Position numbers and translations under genes: made by a program. DNA of 64,000 nt from Pedobacter sp. BAL39 (GTDB lineage: Bacteria > Bacteroidota > Bacteroidia > Sphingobacteriales > Sphingobacteriaceae): NCBI RefSeq assembly GCF_000170795.1, contig NZ_ABCM01000002.1, positions 1 to 64,000 of the forward strand, read 5' to 3'. The notes under the pieces were generated by a model. It saw nothing but the letters and a program-made list of their open reading frames with translations, was not told the DNA's origin and did no database searches. Positions 1 to 9,467 of the stretch are shown piece after piece. Numbering within the stretch: position 1 is the stretch's first letter; each line of letters opens with the position of its first letter.

Positions 1-119
1 CACCCTTTTTATATAAATTGATATAAATGCTCTAAAAGTGCAAAAAAATTGTACGGTTTGGCCCATCTTTTATATTTTACAAAAAATTCAAATTCTAACC
101 AGTATATCAAACATTATCA

Positions 120-1226
120 ATGAATAATAACGACCTGTCCGCCAAGCCACATTATCCTATATTGGACGGCCTTCGCGGTATTGCGGCCATTATCGTAGTC
201 ACCTTTCATCTCGCTGAACCTTTATCTACCAGTAACCTGGATAAATTTGTCAATCATGGGTACCTTGCGGTAGATTTTTTCTTTTTGTTGTCGGGTTTTG
301 TGATCGGCTATGCTTACGACGACCGATGGAATAAAATGACCGTTGGGAGTTTCTTCAAACGCCGTATTGAGCGCCTTCAGCCAATGGTTATTCTGGGAAT
401 GACCCTCGGTGCCATCGGATTCTATTTTACTGATTCTACGCTATGGCCACTCATTCATACCGTACCTGTATGGAAGATGTTGTTGGTGATGCTGATCGGC
501 TACACCATCCTGCCCGTGCCTTTATCGCTCGATATACGTGGCTGGGAGGAGATGCATCCCCTGAACAGCGTGGGATGGTCACTGTTCTTTGAATACATTG
601 CCAATATTCTATACGCCATCTGGATCCGGAAATTTTCCAAAACCGCGCTGAGTATTTTAGTGCTGATCTCGGCGGTGGCACTTGCACATCTGGCGATAAC
701 AAACGGTGATGTGAGTGGTGGTTGGACGTTAAATGTGCAGCAGGTACGCATAGGATTTACCCGTGTCATGTTCCCTTTCTTCGCTGGTCTTTTACTTTCA
801 CGTGTTGCAAAACCAACCCACATCAAAAATGCCTTTTTGTGGTGCGGCATTTTAGTGGCTATCGTACTTTATATGCCACGTATCGGGGGTGCTGAGCATA
901 TCTGGATGAATGGGATTTATGAATCGGTTTGCATCATTATCATTTTCCCGCTAATTGTTTATGTTGGTGCCAGTGGAGTCATGCAAAGCCGCCGAGAAAA
1001 CAAGGTTTGTAAATTTTTAGGCGATATTTCCTATCCACTGTATCTGGTACATTATCCCCTGGTATATTTTTATGTTGCCTGGATCAGCAATCATAAAGGC
1101 ATAACGCTTGTGGAGGTATTGCCATACGCGTTACTCATTTTGATAGGAAGTATTATTTTGGCTTATTTCACCTTGAAGTGGTACGATGAGCCGGCCCGTA
1201 AATGGTTGCGGGCAAAATTTAAATAG
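120..1226 (+). CDS. Acyltransferase 3 family membrane protein (OafA/YrhL-like)
   Basis: This 368-residue protein is predicted to transfer an acyl group, usually acetyl, to a sugar of a surface polysaccharide or other envelope glycan. It opens with ILDGLRGIAAIIVVTFHL, the family signature carrying the conserved His in TM1 (about residue 30). About ten hydrophobic segments follow, and it ends in a short basic tail after YDEPARKWLR, as in OafA-type proteins. Length is normal for a stand-alone acyltransferase 3 domain without an SGNH extension. The ATG at 120 follows an AT-rich leader with no clear Shine-Dalgarno site. The next gene starts 90 bp downstream and is unrelated. The acceptor cannot be deduced from context; family assignment is firm. 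Confidence 0.85.
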   Translation: MNNNDLSAKPHYPILDGLRGIAAIIVVTFHLAEPLSTSNLDKFVNHGYLAVDFFFLLSGFVIGYAYDDRWNKMTVGSFFKRRIERLQPMVILGMTLGAIGFYFTDSTLWPLIHTVPVWKMLLVMLIGYTILPVPLSLDIRGWEEMHPLNSVGWSLFFEYIANILYAIWIRKFSKTALSILVLISAVALAHLAITNGDVSGGWTLNVQQVRIGFTRVMFPFFAGLLLSRVAKPTHIKNAFLWCGILVAIVLYMPRIGGAEHIWMNGIYESVCIIIIFPLIVYVGASGVMQSRRENKVCKFLGDISYPLYLVHYPLVYFYVAWISNHKGITLVEVLPYALLILIGSIILAYFTLKWYDEPARKWLRAKFK

Positions 1227-1278
1227 ATTAAAAAAAATAAATCCATACCACGATCATATCCGTACATAGCATCTAATG

Positions 1279-1294
1279 TCAATCGGGGGATTGA
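1279..1294 (+). terminator. Small inverted repeat downstream of the acyltransferase gene
   Basis: TCAATC-GGGG-GATTGA forms a 6-bp stem with a 4-nt loop, followed by TTTC. It lies between the acyltransferase stop and the thioredoxin-like gene. It may be a weak terminator or an operator for the downstream pair. The T-run is too short to be convincing. Confidence 0.25.
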
Positions 1295-1316
1295 TTTCAA
1301 CGTAATTGGGGAGTTA

Positions 1317-1913
1317 ATGAGAAAGTGGATGGTAGTCGTATGGCTGCTTATGCTGGCGCTTATTGTGTTCGGTTTTTTTTGGTTTAATCAATTGGTATAT
1401 CTGCTACCGACGCCGGTTCCAGCGTCGTATCAGCAGGTGCACAATGGTGAACACATCGGGCTGCCATCATCCATTGCCCGTCAAAAGCACAAGCCTGTTT
1501 TGTTACATTTTTTCAACCCTGACTGTCCATGCTCCAGGTTCAACGTCGCGCAGTTTAATACATTGGTGAAAAACTATAGTAAGGACGTTGACTTTGTGGT
1601 CGTATTAATGACCAGTAAGAACTATAGCGCAAAAGACATCCGGAAGCGATTTGGCATTTCCGTTCCCGTCATCAGCGATGCGAAACTCGCCGCCTCATGC
1701 GGTGTTTATTCTACTCCACAGGCGGTTGTGCTGACGGATCAGCAGCAATTGTTCTATCGCGGAAATTATAACAAAAGCAGGTATTGCACAGATGAGGCCA
1801 CCAGTTACGCACGCATTGCGTTAGATGGGGTGATTGCACACCGGAATGACCTGAAGTTTGATGCGATGGCGCTTAAGGCTTATGGTTGCACTTTACCTAA
1901 TTGTAATTTGTAA
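1317..1913 (+). CDS. Membrane-anchored thioredoxin-like protein (DUF6436-like)
   Basis: The protein has 198 residues. An N-terminal membrane anchor (about residues 5-30) is followed by a thioredoxin fold. HFFNPDCPCSRF (Cys70, Cys72) sits where the CXXC site of thioredoxins lies but has CPC spacing. A cis-proline region reads CGVYSTPQAVV (Cys about 117), and further cysteines lie near the C-terminus (RYCTDE and GCTLPNCNL). The topology places the redox domain in the periplasm. I infer a periplasmic thiol or redox-sensing role rather than a classic thioredoxin. The stop codon overlaps the ATG of the histidine kinase by one base (TAATG), so the two are translationally coupled and probably act together. 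The DUF6436 assignment is from memory and moderately sure. Confidence 0.7.
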   Translation: MRKWMVVVWLLMLALIVFGFFWFNQLVYLLPTPVPASYQQVHNGEHIGLPSSIARQKHKPVLLHFFNPDCPCSRFNVAQFNTLVKNYSKDVDFVVVLMTSKNYSAKDIRKRFGISVPVISDAKLAASCGVYSTPQAVVLTDQQQLFYRGNYNKSRYCTDEATSYARIALDGVIAHRNDLKFDAMALKAYGCTLPNCNL

Positions 1914-3814
1914 TGGGTGTTAAGAACTTGAAAAAGCCGTATCTTCAGGATGAAAGTTATATAAAAGACTTCAGGACTGACGTGAAGGAACGCTCTGATA
2001 AACTGATCAACTATTTTTTGATTGCTTTCTTTTTCGCCGGACTTTACTTTGCTACTTATTATGGTACCTGGGACATCGCTATTGGTGTGGGAGGGACACT
2101 GCTATTGGCTTATTATTCTGTGAAGTTACTATTACCATCTTCAGATCTATATCAATATGTGCTCAGTGTGTGTCTCGGCATTTTTATGGCGCAGTTTATC
2201 TTTCAGATGCATGGACTGTTTGAAATGCATTTTTTCGCATTTATTGGTAGTGCCATACTCATCACTTATCAGAAATGGAAGTTACAGATTCCTATTCTGG
2301 TCTTTGTGGTGTTGCACCATCTGGGGCTCAATTACCTGCAGAGCATAGGTTATGAGTCGGTCTATTTTACTCCGCTCGACTATCTTCAGTTTGAAACCAT
2401 GGTGATCCATATTATCCTTACAGGAGTCATTTATTTCGTTTGTGGATTGTGGGCGTACCATCTGAATAAATACAATGTAGCTCAGCATGGAATGTTTCTT
2501 CATCTTGAAGAGCGGAAGAAATATGAGCAGACACTGGAGGAACTGAATGAAGAATTGTTGAGGTCGAGTCACGAGGCCGTACTGGCATGGGAGGAGGCAG
2601 AAAAAGCGAGAAGAGAAGCGGAGAAAGCCAAGCGGGAAGCGGAGCATGCAGCGGGTGCGAAGAGCATTTTTCTTGCGACGATGAGCCATGAGATCCGTAC
2701 CCCCATGAATGGCGTAATGGGAATGACCTCCTTACTGAAGAATACCCCACTCTCAGCTGAACAGGCCGATTATGTCAATGTCATCAATACCAGTTCTGAG
2801 GCATTGTTGAGTGTGATCAATGATGTACTAGACTATTCAAAGATAGAATCAGGACACATGGATCTTCAGGAACGTACTTTTGAGCTCAAAAAATGTATCC
2901 TGGATGTGATTGATCTTTTTGCAGAGAAGTCTTTGATGTCTGGAGTGGCACTTAGATATGAGCTTGATCCCGCACTACCAAAATACATCATTACTGATGA
3001 TCTGAGGTTGCGACAAGTGCTGATCAATCTTTTAAATAATGCGCTCAAGTTTACAACTGTTGGTCATGTTTTCCTGAAAGTGGGTCTGCTGAGGACCGTA
3101 GAGAACCGCATTACCATTGGTTTTGAAGTCCATGATACAGGTATTGGTATCCCCAAGAATAAAATTTCCCATTTGTTTAAGGCTTTCTCGCAGCTCGATT
3201 CTACCAGTCACAGAAAGTTTGGAGGCTCTGGCCTTGGATTGATCATCAGTGAGAAGCTTGTCAGTTTAATGAATGGCAGCATTGAGGTGAAAAGCAAAGA
3301 GGGGAAAGGATCCATATTTTCTTTTACCATTCAGGTTGTTGCTGATGAAAATAAAACAGATGATCCCGTTGAGGTGGTCCATAAAACCAGTGTTTTCTCC
3401 GCGGCCTTTGCAGAGAAAAATCCGCTGAGGATCCTGATTGCTGAAGATAATCCGATCAATATAAAACTGGCAACCACCATTTTACTAAAGCTGGGTTATC
3501 AGGCTGATGTAGCTCATGACGGTCATGAGGCTCTGGAGATGTGCATTGCAAAACGGTATGACCTCGTGTTAATGGACGTGATGATGCCTGAGATGGACGG
3601 GCTGGAAGCAACGCGGCAGATCCGCCTGTTAGACATTAAACAGCCGACCATTATTGCGATGACCGCTAATGCGATGAAGGAAGACCGTGAAAAGTGCCTG
3701 AATGCAGGTATGGACGAATACCTGTCTAAGCCACTGAATATGAACTTGCTGATGTCTACTCTGGAGCATACTGCCGCTGCGGTACATCACTCTCAGGACG
3801 GACTTATCTCGTAA
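1913..3814 (+). CDS. Hybrid sensor histidine kinase/response regulator with His-rich membrane sensor
   Basis: The protein has 633 residues. Residues about 33-185 form roughly six membrane segments containing conserved-looking histidines (MHGLFEMHF with His100 and His106; LHHLGLN with His135 and His136; also His166). This pattern resembles the His-rich membrane domain in front of some proteobacterial chemoreceptors and cyclases. A charged coiled coil (about 195-250) leads to HisKA (SHEIRTPMNG, phospho-His259), HATPase_c (NNALKFT, DTGIGIP, GGSGLGL) and a C-terminal receiver (EDNPIN; phospho-Asp555 in LMDVMMPEMDG; Lys in SKPL). There is no DNA-binding output, so the signal must go to a separate Hpt or regulator not in this window. 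The start overlaps the preceding redoxin stop by one base. The 3' end overlaps the convergent gene by 11 bp. Confidence 0.9.
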   Translation: MGVKNLKKPYLQDESYIKDFRTDVKERSDKLINYFLIAFFFAGLYFATYYGTWDIAIGVGGTLLLAYYSVKLLLPSSDLYQYVLSVCLGIFMAQFIFQMHGLFEMHFFAFIGSAILITYQKWKLQIPILVFVVLHHLGLNYLQSIGYESVYFTPLDYLQFETMVIHIILTGVIYFVCGLWAYHLNKYNVAQHGMFLHLEERKKYEQTLEELNEELLRSSHEAVLAWEEAEKARREAEKAKREAEHAAGAKSIFLATMSHEIRTPMNGVMGMTSLLKNTPLSAEQADYVNVINTSSEALLSVINDVLDYSKIESGHMDLQERTFELKKCILDVIDLFAEKSLMSGVALRYELDPALPKYIITDDLRLRQVLINLLNNALKFTTVGHVFLKVGLLRTVENRITIGFEVHDTGIGIPKNKISHLFKAFSQLDSTSHRKFGGSGLGLIISEKLVSLMNGSIEVKSKEGKGSIFSFTIQVVADENKTDDPVEVVHKTSVFSAAFAEKNPLRILIAEDNPINIKLATTILLKLGYQADVAHDGHEALEMCIAKRYDLVLMDVMMPEMDGLEATRQIRLLDIKQPTIIAMTANAMKEDREKCLNAGMDEYLSKPLNMNLLMSTLEHTAAAVHHSQDGLIS

Positions 3815-4208
3815 TTGAAAAATCAGAACACTTAAGGGTATTCATATTGAAAAGGCACTTGATGTCGTAATCACGCCGGTGTTCCGGCAAAAGGATGAGG
3901 GTTTGCTCTTCCTGATGTTCAAGATACCATATCGCATAGGCACCAATGATCTTTTCAGGAGCATTTAACAGCTCCGGCCTTGCAAATAAGGAGCCATCTG
4001 CAGCATAAAAGAAGAGATTGTCCCTGCCCGACTCATTAATGTCTGTGATCACCAGGATTTGCTGTTTATTTTCTAATAAAACAGCCTGAAAAATACGGTT
4101 ATTGAAATTCAACTTTACTTCCTGGATGTCGAAACGCCATTTGATGGACTTTTCGTCTTCTGATATTTGAAATTTATTGATGCCGGCCATGGGAATGAAG
4201 GTAAACAT
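3804..4208 (-). CDS. Small protein of unknown function
   Basis: The protein has up to 134 residues and I do not recognise it. It has no signal peptide or membrane segment and reads like a soluble beta-rich domain. A TATGTTTG -7 element on the minus strand ends only 14 bp before the ATG at 4208. The downstream ATG at 4187 (protein starting MAGINKFQ) would therefore give a more usual leader and may be the true start. The 3' end overlaps the convergent histidine kinase gene by 11 bp. The body continues well past the kinase stop, which argues against a shadow ORF. Confidence 0.6.
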   Translation of the reverse strand: MFTFIPMAGINKFQISEDEKSIKWRFDIQEVKLNFNNRIFQAVLLENKQQILVITDINESGRDNLFFYAADGSLFARPELLNAPEKIIGAYAIWYLEHQEEQTLILLPEHRRDYDIKCLFNMNTLKCSDFSITR

Positions 4209-4222
4209 CTAAGCTGAGCATT

Positions 4223-4230
4223 CAAACATA
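4223..4230 (-). promoter_or_regulatory. Minus-strand -7 promoter element
   Basis: The minus strand reads TATGTTTG, an exact match to the Bacteroidota -7 consensus TAnnTTTG, just upstream of the 3804-4208 gene. No good -33 TTTG is visible. It lies back to back with the plus-strand element at 4241-4248. Confidence 0.4.
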
Positions 4231-4240
4231 ACCGTTAACT

Positions 4241-4248
4241 TAACTTTG
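4241..4248 (+). promoter_or_regulatory. -7 promoter element of the first susC
   Basis: TAACTTTG matches TAnnTTTG exactly. Transcription would begin near 4255. This makes the upstream in-frame TTG at 4246 impossible as a start and supports the ATG at 4330. No clear -33 box is seen. Confidence 0.5.
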
Positions 4249-4329
4249 AATTACTTTTTTCGTAATAGTCGATGCCTAATATTGTCGCCAATAGCCAAAG
4301 TGCTATCCATCAATAACACCGCATACTAT

Positions 4330-7300
4330 ATGAGAAATTTTACTTTACAAAAGTGCCCGCTATTCCTGCGCAGAGGAATCATTCCGTTATTTCTGCTGAC
4401 AGGTAGTGGAGTGGCTATCACACAAGCATCGGCAGCTGTCGAATTGCGTAGCCTGAAAAAAGCAATTGACATTACCGGCAAGGTAACCGATAAAAATGGA
4501 CAAGCACTTCCTGGCGTTTCTATCCGCGTAAAAGGATCAACCGGGGGAGCAACCACTGATACCAATGGAAAGTTTAGTCTGAATGTACCCGATGGCAAAG
4601 CCGTTTTGGTCATCAGCTATATCGGATATCGTACACAAGAGGTTCCTATAAATGGAAAAGTGACTTTTGATATCCAGCTTGATGAAGAGAACAATGACCT
4701 TACAGAGGTAGTCGTGACTGCTCTGGGTATTTCCAGGGAGAAAAAGTCGCTCGGTTATTCGGCACAGGAAATTAAAGGTGATGATTTGGACCGTGCCCGT
4801 GAAGCCAATTTTTCCAGTGGTCTTGCCGGTAAGATCGCTGGTGTAACGGTGATGAACAGCCCTTCTGGTGTAGGGGGCTCCGCACGGGTAACCATCAGGG
4901 GCGATAAGTCATTGAACATTAATAACAACCAGCCTCTATATGTTATTGACGGTATTCCGATCAGCAATGACAGTTATGGATCTTCAGGCAGTAATTACCA
5001 GGAGGTGGATTACGGCAACGGCGCTTCATTGATCAATCCTGACGATGTGGAGTCTGTCAACGTTTTGAAAGGCGCGAATGCTGCCGCTTTATATGGTTCC
5101 AGAGCTGCCAATGGTGTGATCCTGATTACCACTAAAAGCGGTAAACGTTCTAAAGGTGTAGGCATCAGCGTCAACTCAGGATTCACCCTAGAGTCGCCAT
5201 TGGTACTCCCTGATTTTCAGAAGAAATACGGTCAGGGTAATGACGGGGAGTTTTCTTTTGTTGATGGTCTTGGATCAGGGGTACGTGATGGCGTGGATGA
5301 AAGCTGGGGTCCGGCTTTCAATGGCCAGCTGATCCCTCAGTTTGATTCCCCAACAGCTAACGGTTACCGTGGCGGCGACATCTACCTGATTAATGATGGT
5401 ACCCTGGGTTCTGCGGCCAACCTCGCCGCAAGGGGCGCGATTACCGCTACTCCCTGGACCAATAAGTTCGACCTGAATGACTTCTACGAAACCGGCGTCA
5501 CCCTGAATAATAATATCGCCTTGACCGGCGGCAACGACAAAGGAAGTTTCCGTGTTTCCTATACCAACCTTTATCAGAAGGGAATTGTTCCCAATACGGA
5601 CCTGAAGAGAAATACCTTTGCTTTCAACTCAGAATACAACCTTACGCCGAAATTAAATGTAAAAGCCAGTGTCAACTACATCCTGAATGAAAGCGGTAAC
5701 AGGCCCAATATCAGTTACGGTACTGAAAATATCATTTACCTGTTGAACAACTGGATGGGGCAGCAGGTAGACCTCAACTCTTTGAAAGACTATTGGGTAA
5801 AAGGAATGGAAGGCAGACAGCAGTTTAACTTCAATTACAACTATCATGACAATCCTTACTTCAACCTTTATGAAAACACAAATGCTCAGAATGCACATCG
5901 CCTGATCGGAAATGTGGCTTTAAAGTATGATGTGACCAATTGGTTGAATGTGATGATGCGTGCGGGTACGGATTATGGCAACGAGCTGAGGGAACGTAAA
6001 AGAGCATTCAGCACACAGCGTTATCCAAGAGGCGCCTACAGGGAAGAGCGTGTGGAGAATACAGAAACCAACCTGGATTTCCTGATCAACGCAACGCCTA
6101 AGATCAATGAAGACTTCAGTCTGTCCCTGAATGCTGGTGGTAATATGCGCATCAATAATAACGACCAGATCAGCACCTTTACAACAGAGCTGCTGACACC
6201 AGGTCTTTACAACCTGAACAATTCAGCAATACCCCTGGTGACGGAAGTTTTCAATCCTAGAAAAAGAGTACACAGCTTGTACGGAGCTGCTCAATTGTCG
6301 TTCAGGGACTATCTCTACATGGACATTACTGCACGTAACGACTGGTCAAGTGCCCTTACGCTGCCGGTAAACTATGCGACATTGGGGATCACAGATAATT
6401 CCTATTTCTATCCTTCTGTTTCCCTGAGCGCACTCATCAGCCAGATGGTAAAACTTCCAAAATGGATCAGCTATGGAAAGGCAAGGCTGAGTGTGGCCAA
6501 AGGTGGTAATGATACTGATCCTTATGCTTTTACTCAAGCTTATAATAAGCAGAATCCAATCGGCAGTAACCCGGTTTTCAATACCTCAGGCGTATTGCGC
6601 AACTATAACATCAAGCCGGAAATCAGTACTTCCATTGAGGGTGGTCTGGAGTGGAAATTCCTGGACAACAGATTGGGTTTTGATGTGAGTTATTACCATA
6701 TGAATACTAAAAACCAGATCCTGAACAACGTTCCGGTATCCATCACCAGCGGATGGAATACACAAATCCTAAATGCTGGTGAAATCCAGAATTCGGGCAT
6801 TGAGCTGGCGGTCAACACTACTCCGGTAAGAAGCCAGTTCAGGTGGGATTTTGACATCAACTTCTCGAAGAATAACAGTAAAGTGATCAGCCTGACGGAT
6901 GACATCAACGTATATCAAATGGCGAGTAAGGAGGCCATCTCCATTGAGGCAAGAGTAGGAAACAGGATGGGCGATATGTATGGTGAGGTGTACAAAAGAG
7001 TAGAAGATACCAATAGCCCTTATTATGGACAGATCATCAACAATGAGACAGGAAGACCTTTAAGTACTGGTACGAGAGAGCGTCTTGGGAACTACAATCC
7101 CGACTGGCTTGCCGGTCTGAGGAACACTTTTGCCTATAAAGGGGTAAACCTGAGCTTTCTTTTTGATGTACGCCATGGTGGTAAGGTGTTCTCGCTGACA
7201 CAGGTGGTCGGCAGGGAAGCGGGGCAATTGGAGGAGACGCTGCTTGGCCGTGAGAATGGATATGACCTTTCGTTGCCAGGCAATGGTGTGATCAGCCCTG

Positions 7301-7662
7301 GAGTGATCCAGAATGCTGACGGTACCTATCGCCCAAATGATGTGAAGCTGACGGCGAGGGCCTGGAACTCTGCGTTTACAAATGGTCGTTCCATAGCAGA
7401 ACCTGTAACCTATAATGCTTCTTTTATTAAACTAAGAGAGCTGAGCCTGGGCTACGGCATTCCTTCGTCGTTCCTCCAGAAGTACAGGATCACCAATATG
7501 TCGATCTCTCTTGTGGGAAGAAATCTTTGGGTACACTCAAAAGTACCTCATATCGATCCTGAGCAGGTAGCGATGTCCGGAGGAACGTTTGTTCCGGGTG
7601 TGGAGTCATCGTCTATCCCGACAACCAAATCTCTTGGTTTGAACCTGAAATTTAACTTTTAA
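4330..7662 (+). CDS. SusC/RagA-family TonB-dependent outer-membrane transporter
   Basis: From ATG 4330 the protein has 1110 residues. It has a long basic then hydrophobic signal peptide ending near ASAA, a carboxypeptidase-regulatory-like beta-sandwich (ITGKVTDKNGQALPGVSIRVKG), a TonB-box-like stretch (EVVVTALGIS), a plug domain (IAGVTVMNS, LYVIDGIPI, VLKGANAAALYGSRAANGVI) and a 22-strand-type barrel ending LGLNLKFNF. It would import an oligosaccharide or similar ligand together with the SusD-like lipoprotein encoded 22 bp downstream. The open frame extends to a TTG at 4246, but that codon lies inside the promoter element. No enzyme is in this operon, so the substrate is unknown. The neighbouring GH97 gene is transcribed separately. 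Confidence 0.92.
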   Translation: MRNFTLQKCPLFLRRGIIPLFLLTGSGVAITQASAAVELRSLKKAIDITGKVTDKNGQALPGVSIRVKGSTGGATTDTNGKFSLNVPDGKAVLVISYIGYRTQEVPINGKVTFDIQLDEENNDLTEVVVTALGISREKKSLGYSAQEIKGDDLDRAREANFSSGLAGKIAGVTVMNSPSGVGGSARVTIRGDKSLNINNNQPLYVIDGIPISNDSYGSSGSNYQEVDYGNGASLINPDDVESVNVLKGANAAALYGSRAANGVILITTKSGKRSKGVGISVNSGFTLESPLVLPDFQKKYGQGNDGEFSFVDGLGSGVRDGVDESWGPAFNGQLIPQFDSPTANGYRGGDIYLINDGTLGSAANLAARGAITATPWTNKFDLNDFYETGVTLNNNIALTGGNDKGSFRVSYTNLYQKGIVPNTDLKRNTFAFNSEYNLTPKLNVKASVNYILNESGNRPNISYGTENIIYLLNNWMGQQVDLNSLKDYWVKGMEGRQQFNFNYNYHDNPYFNLYENTNAQNAHRLIGNVALKYDVTNWLNVMMRAGTDYGNELRERKRAFSTQRYPRGAYREERVENTETNLDFLINATPKINEDFSLSLNAGGNMRINNNDQISTFTTELLTPGLYNLNNSAIPLVTEVFNPRKRVHSLYGAAQLSFRDYLYMDITARNDWSSALTLPVNYATLGITDNSYFYPSVSLSALISQMVKLPKWISYGKARLSVAKGGNDTDPYAFTQAYNKQNPIGSNPVFNTSGVLRNYNIKPEISTSIEGGLEWKFLDNRLGFDVSYYHMNTKNQILNNVPVSITSGWNTQILNAGEIQNSGIELAVNTTPVRSQFRWDFDINFSKNNSKVISLTDDINVYQMASKEAISIEARVGNRMGDMYGEVYKRVEDTNSPYYGQIINNETGRPLSTGTRERLGNYNPDWLAGLRNTFAYKGVNLSFLFDVRHGGKVFSLTQVVGREAGQLEETLLGRENGYDLSLPGNGVISPGVIQNADGTYRPNDVKLTARAWNSAFTNGRSIAEPVTYNASFIKLRELSLGYGIPSSFLQKYRITNMSISLVGRNLWVHSKVPHIDPEQVAMSGGTFVPGVESSSIPTTKSLGLNLKFNF

Positions 7663-7684
7663 TACCACTTGTAACCGCGATAAA

Positions 7685-9163
7685 ATGAAAAACAACATAA
7701 AAATCACTTTTTTAAGTGCTGCCGTCTGCCTGTTCACACTTGCTGGGTGTACAAAAGATTTTGCAGAGAAAAATCAGGACCCAAATGCCATCACGGTGAT
7801 CACACCAGATCTCTTATTACCATCGATCATCAGGACTGCTGTCAATACACAAATGGGGGAGGCCTGGGGTGTAGGTACATTAATTGTTCAGCAGACGGCC
7901 AAATATCAGTTTGTGGATGAGGACCGTTATGTGTGGGGCAACAAGGATGGTGTTTGGAATTCATATTATGGGATCATGCGCGACGTCAAAAAACTCACGG
8001 AACTGGCTGAGTCTTCAGCGCAACCTGCGTATACGGGTGTAGCACTGATCATGAAGTCATGGATGTTCTCGGTGATTACTGATGTATATGGTGATGTGCC
8101 TTATTCCGAAGCGACCAATGGAGATAAAAATGTGTTCAAGCCTAAATATGATACCCAGGAGAGCATTTATGAAGGAATATTGAAAGATCTTGAAAGTGCA
8201 AATACTATATTGTCCACAGCCAATGCCACCTTAAAAGGCGATCTGATTTATCAAGGTGATCTTTTGAAGTGGAGAAAACTGGCCAACAGTCTTCGCGTAA
8301 GGTACCTGATGAGGATGTCTGCAAAGAAAGATGTCGCTTCAAGGTTACAGCAAATTGTAACTAATACCGCAGAAAACCCTGTTTTCGTCAATAATACTGA
8401 CGACGGTGATTATTCTTACTATGCTGAGGCGCCAAATCAGTTTCCGAACTATACCAACAGGATTGGAGGATTTGATGAGTATCGCCTGAGCCTCACCTTC
8501 GCAAATACACTTCAGTCATTTTCAGATCCAAGGATTGCGATATTTGCACGCCCTACATCCGGATCTGTAAGTGCAGGCAATCCGGTATATGTGGGCATGC
8601 CAAATGGACTGAATGATACTGAGGCTTTGAACTACAACGGTGGATCAAATAACATTAGCCGAATGGGTAGCTTTTATTATGAAAACTCAATTACTCCTGC
8701 GGGTCTTCTGGTGGCTAAAGGCTACATCATGGGCTACCCAGAGCTGCAGTTTCTGCTGGCGGAGGCAAAGCTTAAAAACCTGATCACAACGCCTACAACG
8801 GCGCAGACCTATTATGAAAAAGGTATAGAAGGAGCCTTCATTTACCTGAATACAACAATGCCATCCAACTATCTGACGCGTACCGGTGTACAGTTTGATC
8901 AGGCCAATGCATTGAAACAAATCATTACCCAGAAATGGATATCTCTTTTCTATACCGGTCTGGAGAATTGGTTTGAATGGCGTCGTACAGGATTCCCTGT
9001 ATTGACAGCTGGTCCGGGTAATCAAAATGGGGGGCTGATCCCAAGAAGATACAGGTATCCTTTAAATGAGCAGCTTCAAAATCCGGCAGAGTTGAATACT
9101 GCTGTAGGGAGGCAAGGCGCTGACAACATCAATACACGCGTGTGGTGGGACAAGGCAAACTAA
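7685..9163 (+). CDS. SusD-like nutrient-binding outer-membrane lipoprotein (SusD-like_2 type)
   Basis: The protein has 492 residues. The signal peptide ends in a lipobox, LAGCTKD, giving a lipidated Cys. Next comes NQDPNAITVITPDLLLPSII, typical of the SusD-like_2 branch rather than of classical SusD/RagB. The protein is helical and TPR-like throughout and ends near VWWDKAN. It forms the hinged surface lid over the SusC barrel encoded just upstream, with which it must be co-transcribed. A strong hairpin terminator follows 30 bp after the stop. Family assignment is firm; ligand unknown. Confidence 0.88.
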   Translation: MKNNIKITFLSAAVCLFTLAGCTKDFAEKNQDPNAITVITPDLLLPSIIRTAVNTQMGEAWGVGTLIVQQTAKYQFVDEDRYVWGNKDGVWNSYYGIMRDVKKLTELAESSAQPAYTGVALIMKSWMFSVITDVYGDVPYSEATNGDKNVFKPKYDTQESIYEGILKDLESANTILSTANATLKGDLIYQGDLLKWRKLANSLRVRYLMRMSAKKDVASRLQQIVTNTAENPVFVNNTDDGDYSYYAEAPNQFPNYTNRIGGFDEYRLSLTFANTLQSFSDPRIAIFARPTSGSVSAGNPVYVGMPNGLNDTEALNYNGGSNNISRMGSFYYENSITPAGLLVAKGYIMGYPELQFLLAEAKLKNLITTPTTAQTYYEKGIEGAFIYLNTTMPSNYLTRTGVQFDQANALKQIITQKWISLFYTGLENWFEWRRTGFPVLTAGPGNQNGGLIPRRYRYPLNEQLQNPAELNTAVGRQGADNINTRVWWDKAN

Positions 9164-9193
9164 CCTTAGTTCAACTGAACTGCAATTTTACTG

Positions 9194-9217
9194 AAAAGGG
9201 AACGTGAGTTCCCTTTT
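9194..9217 (+). terminator. Rho-independent terminator after the first susCD pair
   Basis: AAAAGGGAAC-GTGA-GTTCCCTTTT is a perfect 10-bp stem with a 4-nt loop whose 3' arm runs into further Ts. It ends the 4330-9163 operon. Confidence 0.9.
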
Positions 9218-9467
9218 TGCTTTTCCGGATCTTTCAGTATGAGCAACGAAAGATCACCATCAAGGCCAATCTGATTTCTACTAAGGTTGATGTAAATGCG
9301 TAATGTGCTTGAATTCTAATAAAATGTTTATTTTAACGGTCTGATATACCAATCCCCAATTTCGCTGTGTACAGGATGAGAGCAGTTTGACCGGAACCGG
9401 GTGTGGCATTCTCTTTAACGCATAAAAGCATTTAGCAATAATAAATATCTCAAATACCTGATCAAAT
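9218..9467. other. Intergenic region before GH97, with an 8-bp inverted repeat
   Basis: This is the rest of the 304-bp gap between the SusD-like gene and GH97. GATCTTTC (9228-9235) and GAAAGATC (9248-9255) form a perfect inverted repeat with a 12-nt spacer. It may be an operator or a second hairpin. I see no exact TAnnTTTG promoter for the GH97 gene and no small ORF worth calling. Confidence 0.4.
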
